DNA from: Colias croceus
Lineage: Eukaryota > Arthropoda > Insecta > Lepidoptera > Pieridae
Length of the DNA stretch: 64,000 bases
NCBI RefSeq assembly: GCF_905220415.1
Contig: NC_059553.1
Location: forward strand, 7,092,501 to 7,156,500
Direction: 5' to 3'
Shown: piece by piece, positions 1 through 11,259 of the stretch
How the letters are laid out: each line of letters opens with the position of its first letter
Numbering within the stretch: the stretch's first letter is position 1
Made by a program: the position numbers and the translations under genes
The notes under the pieces: generated by a model
The model's database searches: none
Told to the model about the DNA's origin: nothing
Seen by the model: the letters and a program-made list of their open reading frames with translations, nothing else

Positions 1-14
1 ATAAAAGAATCATT

Positions 15-41
15 CATTTCATTTCATTTCATTTCATTTCA
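15..41. repeat. Pentanucleotide microsatellite (TTTCA)n
   Basis: About five tandem copies of a TTTCA unit can be read directly. It is a simple repeat with no gene nearby. Confidence 0.8.
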
Positions 42-161
42 ATAAATACCTGTAAGTAACAACTTACCTTTTGTGGGAACGCATGATGGTGAAAATTCAC
101 AAAACACGAAGATTGCATTTGCTATTTTTGGTTTTATGGCATTCAATTGCTTTATAAATAT

Positions 162-356
162 CACTACATAGTATGAAAAAAGTCGCTTTCTGTGTCCCTA
201 TGTCCCTATGTCCCTTTGTATGCTTAAATCTTTAAAACTTCGCAACAGATTTTGATGCGGTTTTTTTAATAGATAGACTGATTCAAGAGGAAGGTTTAAG
301 TATATAATTTATTAGGTTTTAGACAAAGCGGACGAAGCCGCGGGCGGTAAGCTAGT
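162..356 (+). mobile_element. Helitron-like fragment, 3' end on this strand
   Basis: The segment ends in a GC-rich stretch (GACGAAGCCGCGGGCGG) followed by AAGCTAGT. This matches the CTAGT-type 3' end of lepidopteran non-autonomous Helitrons. The body (TGATGCGGTTTTTTTAATAG, AAGAGGAAGGTTTAAG) recurs in reverse at 41401-41453 plus 43411-43560, at 32927-33045 and weakly at 53880-53995. The family assignment is by motif memory and the repetition is seen directly. Confidence 0.6.
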
Positions 357-360
357 AAAT

Positions 361-625
361 TTATAAAACACGAAGATTTTTAAAATTGTAACTAATGAAC
401 ACAACAATATATTAGTATACTCTTTGGAACACAATCATTAGATTAACTGTAGATAATGGTGTCTATTTTTACTTAAAATAATAAACATCTACCCTCACTT
501 TAAAAAAATGTAGTTTATTATTTACACGAAATATATCTTATAGGGAACGGAAGATATGGGTTAAAGAGTTAAATAAATAAATAACATAATTATATTTAAA
601 TTATTAATTTTTAACATTGTGTTCA
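361..625. other. AT-rich stretch, nothing recognised
   Basis: Non-coding AT-rich sequence. No long open frame, hairpin or recurrent motif was noticed. Confidence 0.5.
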
Positions 626-630
626 GTAGT

Positions 631-970
631 GTTAACATGTAAATTGATTTGATTTTTACGAAATCTCATAGATGGCGCTGTTACAAAATTAACATTATAC
701 AACTTACATTCTTTAAGCTATGTTTCTCTTCCCAAGTTACTTAAATGGCATAATTTTTATAGTGTCAATATAGATATTGTCAAACGACATTTATATATGC
801 GTCATTTGATTATTAATTTCCAATAGTTAACGTGTAAATTGATTTGATTTTTATAACATTTAATAGATGGCGCTGTTTCTAATTTGTCTTTATACTACTA
901 AATTCATTAAACTGTTTCTCTGCCCAAATTACGTAAATGACATAGTTTTTATTTTGTAAAGCTAGATAAT
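631..970. repeat. Tandem duplication, 195-bp period
   Basis: Two diverged copies lie head to tail, one from about 631 and one from about 826. Shared blocks include GTTAACRTGTAAATTGATTT, ATAGATGGCGCTGTT and CTGTTTCTC/ATGTTTCTC followed by TTCCCAAGTTAC/TGCCCAAATTAC. Function unknown. Confidence 0.7.
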
Positions 971-1065
971 AGCATGGCTTACTCGAAACCAACATTTAAA
1001 CATGAGTCTTTAGATTGTACGCTGTCGTAATACACGGAATACGTAAGAAAAATAAAGGTTCACAG

Positions 1066-1262
1066 CTCCTCCCCCGTAGGTGATAGCTTGATAATATGTA
1101 GCCTATAGCCTCACCCGACCTGTTAGTAATATTCATGCAAAATTTGAAGTCAATCTATGCAGTACTTTTCGAGATTAGCTCGGACAAACATACAGACAAA
1201 CAGACAAAAATTCTAAAAACTATGTTTTTGGCTTCTATATCGATTATAGATCACGGCCCAGG
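1066..1262. repeat. Dispersed repeat, retroelement-like
   Basis: A block with CTATAGCCTCACCCG, TGCAAAATTTGAAGTCAATC and AACATACAGACAAACAGAC has the style of the common LINE or Helitron-derived dispersed repeats of Lepidoptera. No coding remains and no clear ends are visible, so the class is uncertain. Confidence 0.4.
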
Positions 1263-1330
1263 TATTCTTTTAAAAAAATAATCAATGTACAGTTTTGACT
1301 TTCCTACGATTTTATTATATGTATAGATAA

Positions 1331-2986
1331 TAATAACATTTTTATATTATATTATTAAAACTCACTACAGCAAAAATGGATAATTCCATTTGAATTTTAC
1401 TGAATATCTTTATTTAGGCATTTAGTACTTAATTCGGCTTGATTAGTATGTGAATACAACTAGATTCACATTTTATACTTTTCCTTGAAATATTTTGCGG
1501 GACTTCTGTTTTAAAATCTCGTTTTAAATTTATACCATTAAAGAAGCCATTGTTTTCTTTGTTATAACTTATAACAATATCTCCTTTCCAATTGATTCTA
1601 CAGTCAGAACATGTGTTAGAGAATACATTGTTATATTGTAATTATTATGTTTTATCTTCCATTTAGAACAGTCATTGGGTACAAATTGCAAATATTTAGT
1701 CACAAATCACAATTAATTACACACAAACATTTGTTTACACATTACACTTTCTTCTTTTTTCACTTTTGGAAGAAATATTACAAATTTGAAGAGCAGGCTT
1801 AGTTCAATGTATTTGGGATAATTCAATGTACTGTACATTAAGTATTAACTGAGTAAATAACGAAATCTACGATGAAGAACAAATTTTAACTCTATCCACC
1901 AAAACAAACAATAAAATAAAACGCCATTTTGAATTCAATCATCAAGACGTTGTCTATGCTTAAGTCTTAACCATTGACAAGAAATCGAAGAAAGAAAGAA
2001 ATAATTTATTAATGTACTAGCTTAAAATTTAAATGTACAAAAATAAGGTTTAAAAAAAAAGAAGAAATAATAATAAATAACTAAAACTAAAATATTATGC
2101 CTCCTCCACACTACTCGCGAAGTTCCTCGGCGAAGTACTCTGCCGAAGTTGACTGAAGTCCGCGGTGCTACACTACACACTCGTTCAACTTCGCGAGGAG
2201 CGCATACGTTCATATTCAGAACGAACTTCAGGTAACTTCGTGCGGAGTAGTAGTGTGGAGGAGGTGTTAGATGTAGTGCCTCCTCCACATTAGGTACTCG
2301 CGAAGTTGAACGAGGTTAGACGAATAGAATAATGTAGAGAGGCACTTCGGGTTACTTCGTCCAACTTTACCTCGCCTCGGCCGACTTCCGTTTGTTGTCG
2401 GTTTTTGCGCCCGAGTCAAAGGGCACGAAGTTACCTGAAGTTCGTTCTGAATATGAACGTATGCATTCCTCGCGAAGTTGAACGAGTGTGTAGTGTAGCA
2501 CCGCGGACTTCAGTCAACTTCGGCCGAGTACTTCGCCGAGGAACTTCGCGAGTAGTGTGGAGGAGGCATTATATTATACGATTACATCGGAGAGGCCAAC
2601 ATTAGAAATATTTTTATTTTTTCTAAATGTTGGCAAGCTAAACTTAACATAGGCTCTTGGAAAAGTACAAATTAATTTATACTCAATGTCAATGGAATGA
2701 AGTTTAAAATTGCTTGCAAATGAAAGCCTAACCAAAACTATGTTCTAAGTGTCGACCCACTGGCTTCTACCTAATTGGTATCGAAATTTAAAACGAGATT
2801 TTAACAGAAATCCCGCAAAATATTTCAAGGAAAAGTATAAAATGTGAATCTAGTTGTATTCACATACTAATCAAGTCGAATTAAGTACTTAATGCCTAAA
2901 TAAAGATATTCAGTAAAATTCAAATGGAATTATCCATTTTTGCTGTTTAGTGAGTTTTAATATTATATAAAAATGTTATATATAAT
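1331..2986. mobile_element. Fold-back element with roughly 190-bp inverted arms
   Basis: The left arm (about 1331-1532) is the reverse complement of the right arm (about 2783-2986). Shared blocks include AACATTTTTATA, AAAACTCACTA, AATTCCATTTGAATTTTACT, CATTTAGTACTTAATTCG and GATTCACATTTTATAC. The interior has no coding sequence and contains a separate 471-bp TIR element. The target-site duplication of the outer element is not clear because both ends are very AT-rich. Confidence 0.75.
2098..2568. mobile_element. MITE-like TIR element with TTA target duplication
   Basis: The ends TGCCTCCTCCACACTACTCG and its reverse complement are flanked by TTA at 2095-2097 and 2569-2571. The interior repeats the motif CGAAGTT many times and makes long inverted arms (2098-2275 with 2410-2568). 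A 3-bp TTA duplication fits PIF/Harbinger-type insertion. Short open frames inside are by-products of the inverted arms. Confidence 0.8.
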
Positions 2987-3586
2987 TAATATTATATTAT
3001 AATAAACTTATTGATCTACATTGTTGATGTTTTATTTTTAATTTCCTCTAAATTTGATTATGGATGAGAATTAGTGGGGTTGTTACCGGGCATCGAAAAT
3101 TTTATCGACATCGATATAAAGTTTTATCGATATTAGCACTCATAAATAGGCATCACTAGCAACATCAACATTAAATGTTGGCAGCAATGTGGGTCATTTT
3201 TGACGTGAACTTCTCATAGGTTGGTATAAAAGATTTCCCATAGCTAATACATGCTTAAGTGTGCGTGAGCTCGAAATCGAAGTACTGAGTGCCGTGTCTT
3301 CATTACCTACTTGCTCTGTGGTACTAAGTGCCGTCTTTCTCATATATAAAAAAGTACTCTGTGGTGCCATCTCTTCCTATATTACTTGCTATGTGATCTT
3401 ATCGCTATAAAATCGCCGATATCCAACTCGACGGTCCATATTCTAAATTTTATCCCAATATTGCTTTCTGCGTAAAGTGATAAGTGATTATAACTTACTC
3501 TGTGCGTCCGGCATAATCACAGCCGTACAGCCGTCGATTCGGCATAAATATTCGTTGCTCTTCATCGAACATAATAGGTATTTAAC
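2987..3586 (+). promoter_or_regulatory. Upstream region of BTB copy 1, with ATCGAT-rich motifs
   Basis: This stretch has no gene. At 3098-3135 it holds a cluster of TATCGA/ATCGAT words, including TTATCGATA, which resembles the DRE (TATCGATA) core-promoter motif of insects. From about 3472 the sequence is shared with the region upstream of BTB copy 2, starting at TAAGTGATTATAA. The shared leader therefore probably includes the 5' UTR. Promoter activity is inferred, not seen. Confidence 0.35.
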
Positions 3587-4985
3587 ATGGAATGTAAAAA
3601 CTTAGTACAACGAGGTAATACCCTTCAAGTTGAAATAGTTGTCAATTATAGTCCTACATATTATGATACTTTCGAAAGTCCTAACTACATTATCAGTGGC
3701 CTTGGTGTGTTCCAATTAAAATTAGTATTTATATTTAGTAAAAACTTAAATACTGCAGGTTTCGGGAATCCAGCATATGAATACAGAAATTTGATTTTCA
3801 TAAAATTCGTAAAACGGCGAGAAGAGGTTAATTTTAAATACAATATCGAATTCACCAGCCGTGCATTGAAAATTATTAACAAAAATTTTACAAGTGACGA
3901 TAGAAATTGGCGTTTAATTTATGATGACAAGAGAGTTAGTTCATATACCATTGATGTTTCAATTGTAATGAACATTCTACCGCCTGCTAGTGCCTTTGCA
4001 TCTCTGCATAAGGACAGGGATTTCATTGATTTTGAGTTAAGAGGTGAAGATGGATCAGTACACATGCATAAAGCTGTACTTGCCGCTTCCAGTCCAGTTT
4101 TACATAGGATGTTAGGTGGCACTTGGAAGGAGAGCACTGAAGGCCTTGTAGATGTGCCCGGCATGTCCAAAACCACACTGGAAGCTTTTAAAGACTATTT
4201 ATATTTGCATTCTTTACCTGACACTGGTTTGGAACATTTGCTCCTTCTTGCTTCTTATTATATGATGCCAGATTTAGAAGAATTATGTGTGCATAGGCTG
4301 ATGAACAGCTGTCTAACAGCTGAAAATGCATGTGATTTGCTAGAGTTTGCTGCAAAACATAAGATAACAAGACTTTTAATTGCAATAATGGAGTCTGTTC
4401 AGAGTCGGGAGGTCAGTGTTGAAGATATGAGGAAACATTTTATAAAATGAGGTTAAAAATAAAATAATATAGGTCTCATTTTATTTCATTCATGAAGATA
4501 ACACATATTATGTATGTTTTTTGTTTAATTGTTATAGTTATTGCAGTAGAATAATATATTTTCATGTAAGAATAAATGCATAAGTAAATAACTCATTTTT
4601 GTACCATGGACCTAAACTTTAAACGTCTTAATGTATGGGTAAAGTGGAAAGAAAAGTGTGAGCATTTTTTTTAATTGTATCAAAATGATATAACACAATA
4701 AATATAATTTAAATTGGTTATGATTGAATTTTGATTACATTTCCATTTTAACTAGTAATAAATAAATAAATAAGCAAATATAATATTGAGCAAATATTAT
4801 GTACTACATACTTATTATAAATAACAAAGTTTATGTAAGGGAGTTTAATTTTATTTCATACATATTATAATGTGTAAAAATGCTCTCTTCCATTTTTCAT
4901 AGTTAGGAACTACATATTTGTATTAAACTAAGAAACTTGTATATTTATTATACATTCATTTGTCTCATTAAAGAATATATATTAT
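3470..4985 (+). repeat. Duplicated segment, copy 1 (BTB gene with flanks)
   Basis: The region from the 5' leader (about 3472) through the BTB gene and about 530 bp downstream is repeated in the same orientation at 15186-18795. Downstream matches include TTCATGTAAGAATAAATRCA, TTTTTGTACCATGGACC and TATTGAGCAAATATTA. Copy 1 lacks the two insertions present in copy 2 and therefore serves as the empty-site reference. Confidence 0.85.
3587..4450 (+). CDS. BTB/POZ domain protein, speckle-type (SPOP/TDPOZ-like), copy 1
   Basis: The product is 287 residues from a single exon. The C-terminal half carries a clear BTB fold: DRDFIDFELRG at about 142, HMHKAVLAASSPVLHRML at about 157, then LEAFKDYLYLHSLP and LLLLASYYMMPDLEELCVH. 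A BACK-like tail follows (AENACDLLEFAAKHK). In this family such proteins usually pair a substrate-binding MATH domain with BTB and act as CUL3 adaptors. Here the N-terminal 130 residues are where a MATH domain would sit, but I see no firm MATH signature. The gene is intronless and starts MECKNLVQRGN, the same start as copy 2. Relative to copy 2, an extra base near the end changes the frame, so this product stops after MRKHFIK and lacks about ten C-terminal residues. An AATAAAA signal lies just after the stop. Substrate and function are unknown. Confidence 0.85.
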   Translation: MECKNLVQRGNTLQVEIVVNYSPTYYDTFESPNYIISGLGVFQLKLVFIFSKNLNTAGFGNPAYEYRNLIFIKFVKRREEVNFKYNIEFTSRALKIINKNFTSDDRNWRLIYDDKRVSSYTIDVSIVMNILPPASAFASLHKDRDFIDFELRGEDGSVHMHKAVLAASSPVLHRMLGGTWKESTEGLVDVPGMSKTTLEAFKDYLYLHSLPDTGLEHLLLLASYYMMPDLEELCVHRLMNSCLTAENACDLLEFAAKHKITRLLIAIMESVQSREVSVEDMRKHFIK

Positions 4986-4989
4986 ATTA

Positions 4990-7440
4990 TATTATACATA
5001 CACATACATAGTCCATTGAAATGTTACATTTTTTAGGCCTTGCGTTTTTTAGAGGACGCAATTTTGTTTTTTTATATGTAGGGGGGGTCAGTGTGAAGCT
5101 AAAACCAAGTTTGTGGGGTCACCACCCTTGGCCCACGGCCGCCATCTTGAAAATAGCGGTTGGAATGGTTTTTACGGGTTTTTACGATATGGGCATTTTT
5201 TTTTCTCTCAAAATATGCTACTGAATATTGTTTTCAGTATTTTGGGTAATTGTTGGTTTATTAGAGTAATAGATTTATTAAATTTTACTAAGAATGTTTT
5301 TGAATTTTATTTTAAACCCCGATTTTATATGAAATAGTGAAAAATAGTAACTTAGGCACGTTTTTTGGTCCAGAACGTTACCTAAGAATATTTTGCTTTT
5401 GAAATAAAACTAAAGTTAGAATTGGGTTTTTTTGGCATGTAGTAGCTTAATAATTGTCTTGTCTAGTAAATGAACATAAACTCTAGTTAAAAACGAAATA
5501 ATTACTTATTGTAACTTGTAACAAATTGTCATGACCGTTACTTTTACGAAATTGCAATACTTAACTTTTATTTTATTAATGAAATAACTAGGGGCAAATC
5601 TAGAATTACAATACCAATCAGTACTTGAGAGTGCATTTGTTTCAAAATTATATAAAAAAATATTAATTTTTTTTCACAAAATAAAGAAAAACTATCAAAA
5701 CTCTTCAATATTTCAGGGGACAGTCACGTATATCTGACCAATCAGTAACGGTCCTGACATAGTAAAGTTGAGGACATACTGGGACTAATTAAGAATGACT
5801 ACTTAAAGCTCTTACTTGATGTAGTTTTGTAGCTAGCATATTTATCTCATAGTTGACTTGCAATTTGTTTTAAATTTAAATTCAGAACAAAAGCAAATTT
5901 ATAAACCTCAAGTTAAATTTGGCAGGTGGCTAATAAGCAGAGCAATTTTATAGTACTAAAAATTCTCTCAGTGTATCCATATGTTTACGCTGTCTTTTTT
6001 GGTCCAGCTAATACGTTACCAGCCATTTGGTAACGAAAAGGACGTAACGGTCGCACATCTTTTCTTAGATTTTTAATCATTAACTGAATATATGAGATAA
6101 TTGAATATCTTTAATCTATATAAAACCACAAATAATGTCACCATGTGAAACTACCTTTGTTTTAACTTTTAACATTCATTACAAAATCGTTCTAGAATCG
6201 TGAAACATTTACCGCTCAGTATGAGGTGAAAACTTTGCAAAATGACCCAAAGAGTATAATCACAATATACAGATACATACAGTAAGGAAACTTCATACAA
6301 AATGTTCGAAATGGCTCCCCCCCCATAAAGCGTGTTTTCGAGAGTATTGAGGGGGATCGATAGTAGCGGGTGACACATCCACAGATTTTGAATATAGTAT
6401 GGAAAAAAGTTTAAAGTGATGTCATTTCACATTAAATAAATATCGATTGTTTCAGTTTGTAGCCCTTTCAATAAATATATATCTGTATCGTATCTGACTA
6501 CAAGTTAAAAAGAGACTATTTATTAATTTCTATAGATATGGCAGTATGAGTTTTAAATTATGTTGACATATTTTCTACCAAAATGATAGCTACAAATAGT
6601 ACTTACCTATTAGGAGTCCAGTCTGTTTAAAGACCGCATCTATTTTTTACGCAATCTAGAAGAGCACGAAAATCTAAAAAATGGAAACCTTAAAAAATCT
6701 TGTTTAAATTTATGTGCATAATTACGTAAATATTAGGGAAGAAAAAGATAGATATTATAATAATTATTGTATTTTTATCGATACGTGACTTTACCACTTT
6801 GTCAAGCACTAAGCCTGTCAAACTATTTTCTTTTTCATCCTAAAACAAAAAGGTTATATAAAAGGAGGTTCTATGTTCGTATAATAATAATTTTAATTTA
6901 TTTTTGCATATTTTGTGTTTTTTAATTTAATTTAATTTATCGTTTTAAAAATAATTTAGTAGGTATACCTACATACAAGTATTGTTAATTCTGGTTTAAA
7001 ATAATTATTGAATACTTATATGTATCATACAAATATCAAGCATTATAAATAATTTAGGTACCTAGGTACCTACATTAAAATAGCCTTCGGCGTCCAAAAA
7101 AGACAAGATTTCGAAATATAGCACTGAAAAAAACGTACCTATTTACTTTTACAAGGTATATATTTTATTGAGATTGTTTCTTCTTGTAAATTCATATTTA
7201 GCCTACACCATTTTTTAATTTTAACGGGTTTTAATCTCAAAATTACCACAAAGTCAACTGTGAAAAAAAGCAAACAGAAATATACAGGCCGAATTGATAA
7301 CCTCCTCCATTTTTGAAGTCGGTTAAATATCAAAAAGGTAACAGCCCTATAGCTATACGTCATAATTTCATCGCAGGGGCTTAGTTTCCTAACTGTATGT
7401 ACGTAGTATATATCTGTCAACTGTGGTATAATGTATACCT
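4990..7440. other. Non-coding region with dispersed repeats
   Basis: No gene is supported. Visible pieces are a GC-rich block near 5108-5155 (CACCCTTGGCCCACGGCCGC), a loose repeat of TTTTTTGGTCCAG with GTTACC at about 5363 and 5997, several GTAACGGTC words, and a G/C homopolymer block at about 6315. The open frames here are short and AT-driven. Most of this is probably degraded mobile-element sequence. Confidence 0.4.
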
Positions 7441-7590
7441 ATGTCGTGGTCATATCGTAGATTTGATCATTTCATGATATGAGTGGCCATTTCACGAAAT
7501 GGTCGCATATCGTGAAATGGCCAACATAGTTTGATATCGTTAAATCGTCAACGTTTCACGATTTGGTCATCCACATTTGGCCAGATCGTA
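7440..7590. repeat. Cluster of TTTCACGAAATGG palindromes
   Basis: At 7481-7521, GGCCATTTCACGA is followed 12 bp later by its exact reverse complement TCGTGAAATGGCC. Further variants flank it (CATTTCATGATATG, GTTTCACGATTTGG). It could be a small hairpin element or the end of a TIR element. No coding content. Confidence 0.5.
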
Positions 7591-7729
7591 TAAAATATAA
7601 AGAGTCCATACAATATTAAAAAAATTCAGAATAACTATATTCTTAAAACTTGTTTAATGTCATTTAAGTTAGTGCCGCGGCAGCGGCCGGCGAATGCCAG
7701 AAGCGAATCGTTTTTGCAATAGAAAACAG

Positions 7730-7748
7730 TTAGGTTAGGTTAGGTTAG
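7730..7748 (+). repeat. Short TTAGG tract
   Basis: Three TTAGG units plus TTAG, the canonical arthropod telomere unit. The run is too short to be a telomere. Its last TTA is the left flank of the transposable element that starts at 7748. Confidence 0.7.
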
Positions 7749-9587
7749 AGCGTTTTCACATTGTCCGGTCCGATATCGGATATCGGAAGCCGATAGCCGA
7801 TATCCGATATCGGACACAATTTGCCCTTTCACATTATCCGATAATATCGTCCCGATATCATGAGTGTTGCCAGAAACTGGAAAAGTAGATATATGGAGAA
7901 TTAAAAAAAACAGTGGATGCATTTATGTTACAAAAAATAAACTTTATTTTAAATAAAATAAATAGTAATAAATAAACTATGTTTTTCAAACCGGTTTAAT
8001 TTGCTGACTGCGGAGTTTGGATTTGTACCCTCTGCAGAGTCAGAATCTAGCTTCAATATTCAATTTCATTGTGAGGCTTGTTTTTTTTTGTATGCTGTTT
8101 TTCTTTTTTTAATAATAGAACATGTTGTGTGGTCGTAGTGAATTTTAGAACTTTTTTATATTAAATCATGTACGACTGTTATGTTCATAAACAAATAAAA
8201 TAAAATAAAATTCAACTCAGTATTAAAGCGACGAAACTGGCAAATATAAATTCAAATTACATTTACAAATGTAGGTGCTGTTATTACAATTTTATAGTGC
8301 TAATAATAATATATACAGGGTTACTTGTAAAACACCAGCAACCTCGCAGGATAAGATAGCTAACATCATAAGTAACAACATTTGTTCTACGACTTTTGAT
8401 AACTTGTTAGATTTTATTTTCATACAAAAATAAATATTCATTTAATTTTCCGTTTGAATATTATAAACTCTACGCGCATTCCAAAAATTACGTAAACAAG
8501 AAGCGAACGAGAGGGGTAAGGGGGCGTCGCGTCGTCCTTTCGATAATGAATAGAACATAGACTTACGAATGTTAGGAGAGTACAATAAAATTAAAAAATC
8601 ATTTAAAAATAATTTATTGCGTTATGCCAAAAGTCGTAGATCAAATGTTGTTACATAAGATGTTAGCTAGCTTGTCCTGCGAGGTTGCCGGTGTTTTAAA
8701 AATAACCCTGTATATTATACCTATAAATAATAGGTAGAATGTACATCATTCTACCTATTATCTGGGTGCGCAAATATTAAACGAAATAAATTAAACTAAA
8801 CTAATTCTTCGTTGTCACAGATTCCGCAATGTAATAAATTCTTGAATGTCATAAAATTGTTTCTCCATTAACTTCTAAAATATGTCATACTATTTTTGTT
8901 GATTTATTGTACATGTTGGAAAGTGCAGTATATTTTGATACCTCGTTAACATAATATGCAAATTTACTTTTCCTTTCTTAAAATATTCTGGGTAGTATTT
9001 AACAAATTTTATAACTACCCCTTTCTTTCCAAGCTAGTACCTATTTGAAAAATCAGTAGATCACCCGAAAAATCATAAGGTCTAGCAACACTGGTCATCA
9101 TGGCAAACTATAATAAAAAACTTTATTTGTTGATTTATTATATTTGAGACGTAAAAAAAGATATAGATATTTTTATTTACTTCAGTTCAGCCAATTGCCG
9201 TATATTATAGGACGGTATTAAAATAGCTCCCGTAAAAATAGTATTTTTAATGCCTTTAAATACTTAAATGAATGTTTTCTTAATAAAAAGGTTTAAAGTA
9301 AATGAAAGGATTTTTTTTTACATTTAGCGCCTAGAAATGACTGAAAATACACAAACTAGTGCTTTTTTTGCTGTTGGTATACCACCTTTTCGAAAATTGA
9401 GTTGGTAACACTGAACATTATCGTCCGATAGTTCACGGGAATATCGGTGTTGGCTCCGATATCCGATATCGGACCGGACAATGTGAAAGACAGGTACCTA
9501 AATCATACATTTTACTTCCCTCCGATATCGGATATCGGCTATCGGCGTCCGATATCCGATATCGGATCGGATAATGTGAAAACGCTC
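7748..9587. mobile_element. Non-autonomous TIR element, copy A (TTA target duplication)
   Basis: The ends read GAGCGTTTTCACATTGTCCG and its near reverse complement, with TTA on each side (7745-7747 and 9588-9590). The terminal regions are rich in CCGATATCGG words. Copy B at 27284-28727 is nearly identical but lacks the 395-bp insertion seen here at 8316-8710. No transposase is visible. A TTA duplication fits PIF/Harbinger-like insertion. The right end carries two tandem copies of the terminal motif, one ending near 9487 and one at 9587. Confidence 0.85.
8316..8710. mobile_element. Nested MITE with 50-bp TIRs and TA target duplication
   Basis: The ends start CAGGGTTACTTGTAAAACAC and end with the matching inverted sequence (about 50 bp, imperfect). 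TA flanks both ends. The same site in copy B (around 27828) is uninterrupted, which proves the insertion. The TA duplication and CAGGG ends fit a Tc1/mariner-type or related mobilising enzyme. There are no open frames. Confidence 0.9.
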
Positions 9588-9590
9588 TTA

Positions 9591-11225
9591 TGAGTTTGGG
9601 TTCCAGTATGACTATAGTTCCATGGGTGGAAAGGACCAAGAAGCTTATATCCTCTAATACACTGGAGATTGCACTATGACCATTAACTTGAAACAAGAAA
9701 CTATGACATTCAATGACGTCAGTCATGTTTTTTGTCTCTTTCTGTCGAGTGACCACGCTGGTTTGTAAATTCAGGATTTTTCAAAATAGAAAAAACTAAA
9801 AATCATGGTCTATAAATAATAACGACATATATTTTTAACAGTATTTATATTATAATATTATGGTCATACTTTATAGGTAGGTACATACAATTTTAATTGG
9901 TATAGAATGATAGTTATAAATAATTTTTGGCTACAAAGCTTGGATATGAACCGATATATAGCATTAACATCCTTTGTAAATAGAGGAAAGTTGTGTTTTG
10001 CATCAGATGCTGTTTACCAAATTGTTAGCTACTCAGATCTTCTTTTTAAACGCGTTGCTTCGACGGGTCAATTTCAAGCCAGAATCATCAAAGAAAAACT
10101 GTTTATAGCAGCCTTGCACAAATTTCAGCTAACTTTACAAAGTTTATTTTTAAAAAGGTATTTTTTTCTGGGTCGTAATCCTCAGTAACCTTGATGGGCA
10201 CATATATTTCTTTTTATTTTACTTTTTGGAAAGCTGGAATACGTAAAACAAAAAAATATGAGGTAAGTTAAAAAAGTATAAATTTCAATGTAAAAACGAA
10301 CAATCTTATAACTACATGTGAGTGCAATACCGATGTCATGTGTTGTTTCATTACTAGTAACAATCTTTAAAATGGTGTTCTAAATTTTCATCATAATATT
10401 GTTATTACAATATATTCTCTTCGCTATCCATAAAAACTCGCCATCATGGTTACCTTACTTGTTAAATCTGTTTATTGAAAACTTGTTGAAAAATGATAAA
10501 GTATTAGGGAAATAACAAATTTAACATGACTGCTTACTAAAATGATGCTAAATTAGACAATTTTTGCCATTGAAATGATTCTAAACAGGTAAATGCAGGA
10601 GTATTGAGGAATATTGTAAATAACGTAAATATACACTTGCCTGTGAAATTCTATGCCAGAATTTGGTGTCCAAACACTTCTGCAATTTTGCACAATACAA
10701 TGCATTCTTTATATTCGGAAAATATTCATTAAATAAGCAACAATATTATAACTTAAATATTCGAAGCGACGCAATTTTTTTGACACACATGCCATATTGA
10801 CAAAGTGAGAGTTGCTACATTTTTATTATGGTGACTACCCATAATCAGGGAGTATCGCTTTTTAATAATTGGTTCAGATACTTAGTTTATTTAGCATAAA
10901 TAATAATTGTCTCATCAAACAATGCTTCTGAATGACGTTGTTGTCAATTTATCAACAAACTCATGTACAAAAACTAACCTTTTGCACAGAATATTACAGC
11001 ATACATAGTAGCCTTGGGAAAACTTCGTATTAACAGTGGCAATACCAAGTTAGGTGTGAAAGTGATAAAAAACATGAACTGGGCAATATTTTCTTGTTAC
11101 ACGTCAATGTTCATACCGAAATCTCCAATCTAAGAGCAATAAACCTATAGAGTTCTTATATTGAGACAGAACAAAATACATATTTTCTAATCTACTTACT
11201 CTTAGTCAATAACAACATAAGCCAG
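9591..11225. other. Non-coding AT-rich region
   Basis: No gene is supported. A 93-codon open frame at 9907-10188 shows no recognisable domain and its composition matches the surrounding AT-rich DNA. No repeat boundary was seen. Confidence 0.4.
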
Positions 11226-11259
11226 ATTGAGATAGCGATAGAGTATCTGCACTGTCTTC

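Noticed and set aside
3685..4385. Open frames on the - strand inside BTB copy 1, and the matching ones in copy 2
   Set aside because: They are antisense shadows of the conserved BTB reading frame, with no domain of their own.
7730..7748. Telomere or interstitial telomeric block
   Set aside because: Fewer than four TTAGG units, too short to be distinguished from chance.
9907..10188. 93-codon open frame
   Set aside because: No domain, no promoter or splice context, and composition as in the surrounding AT-rich DNA.
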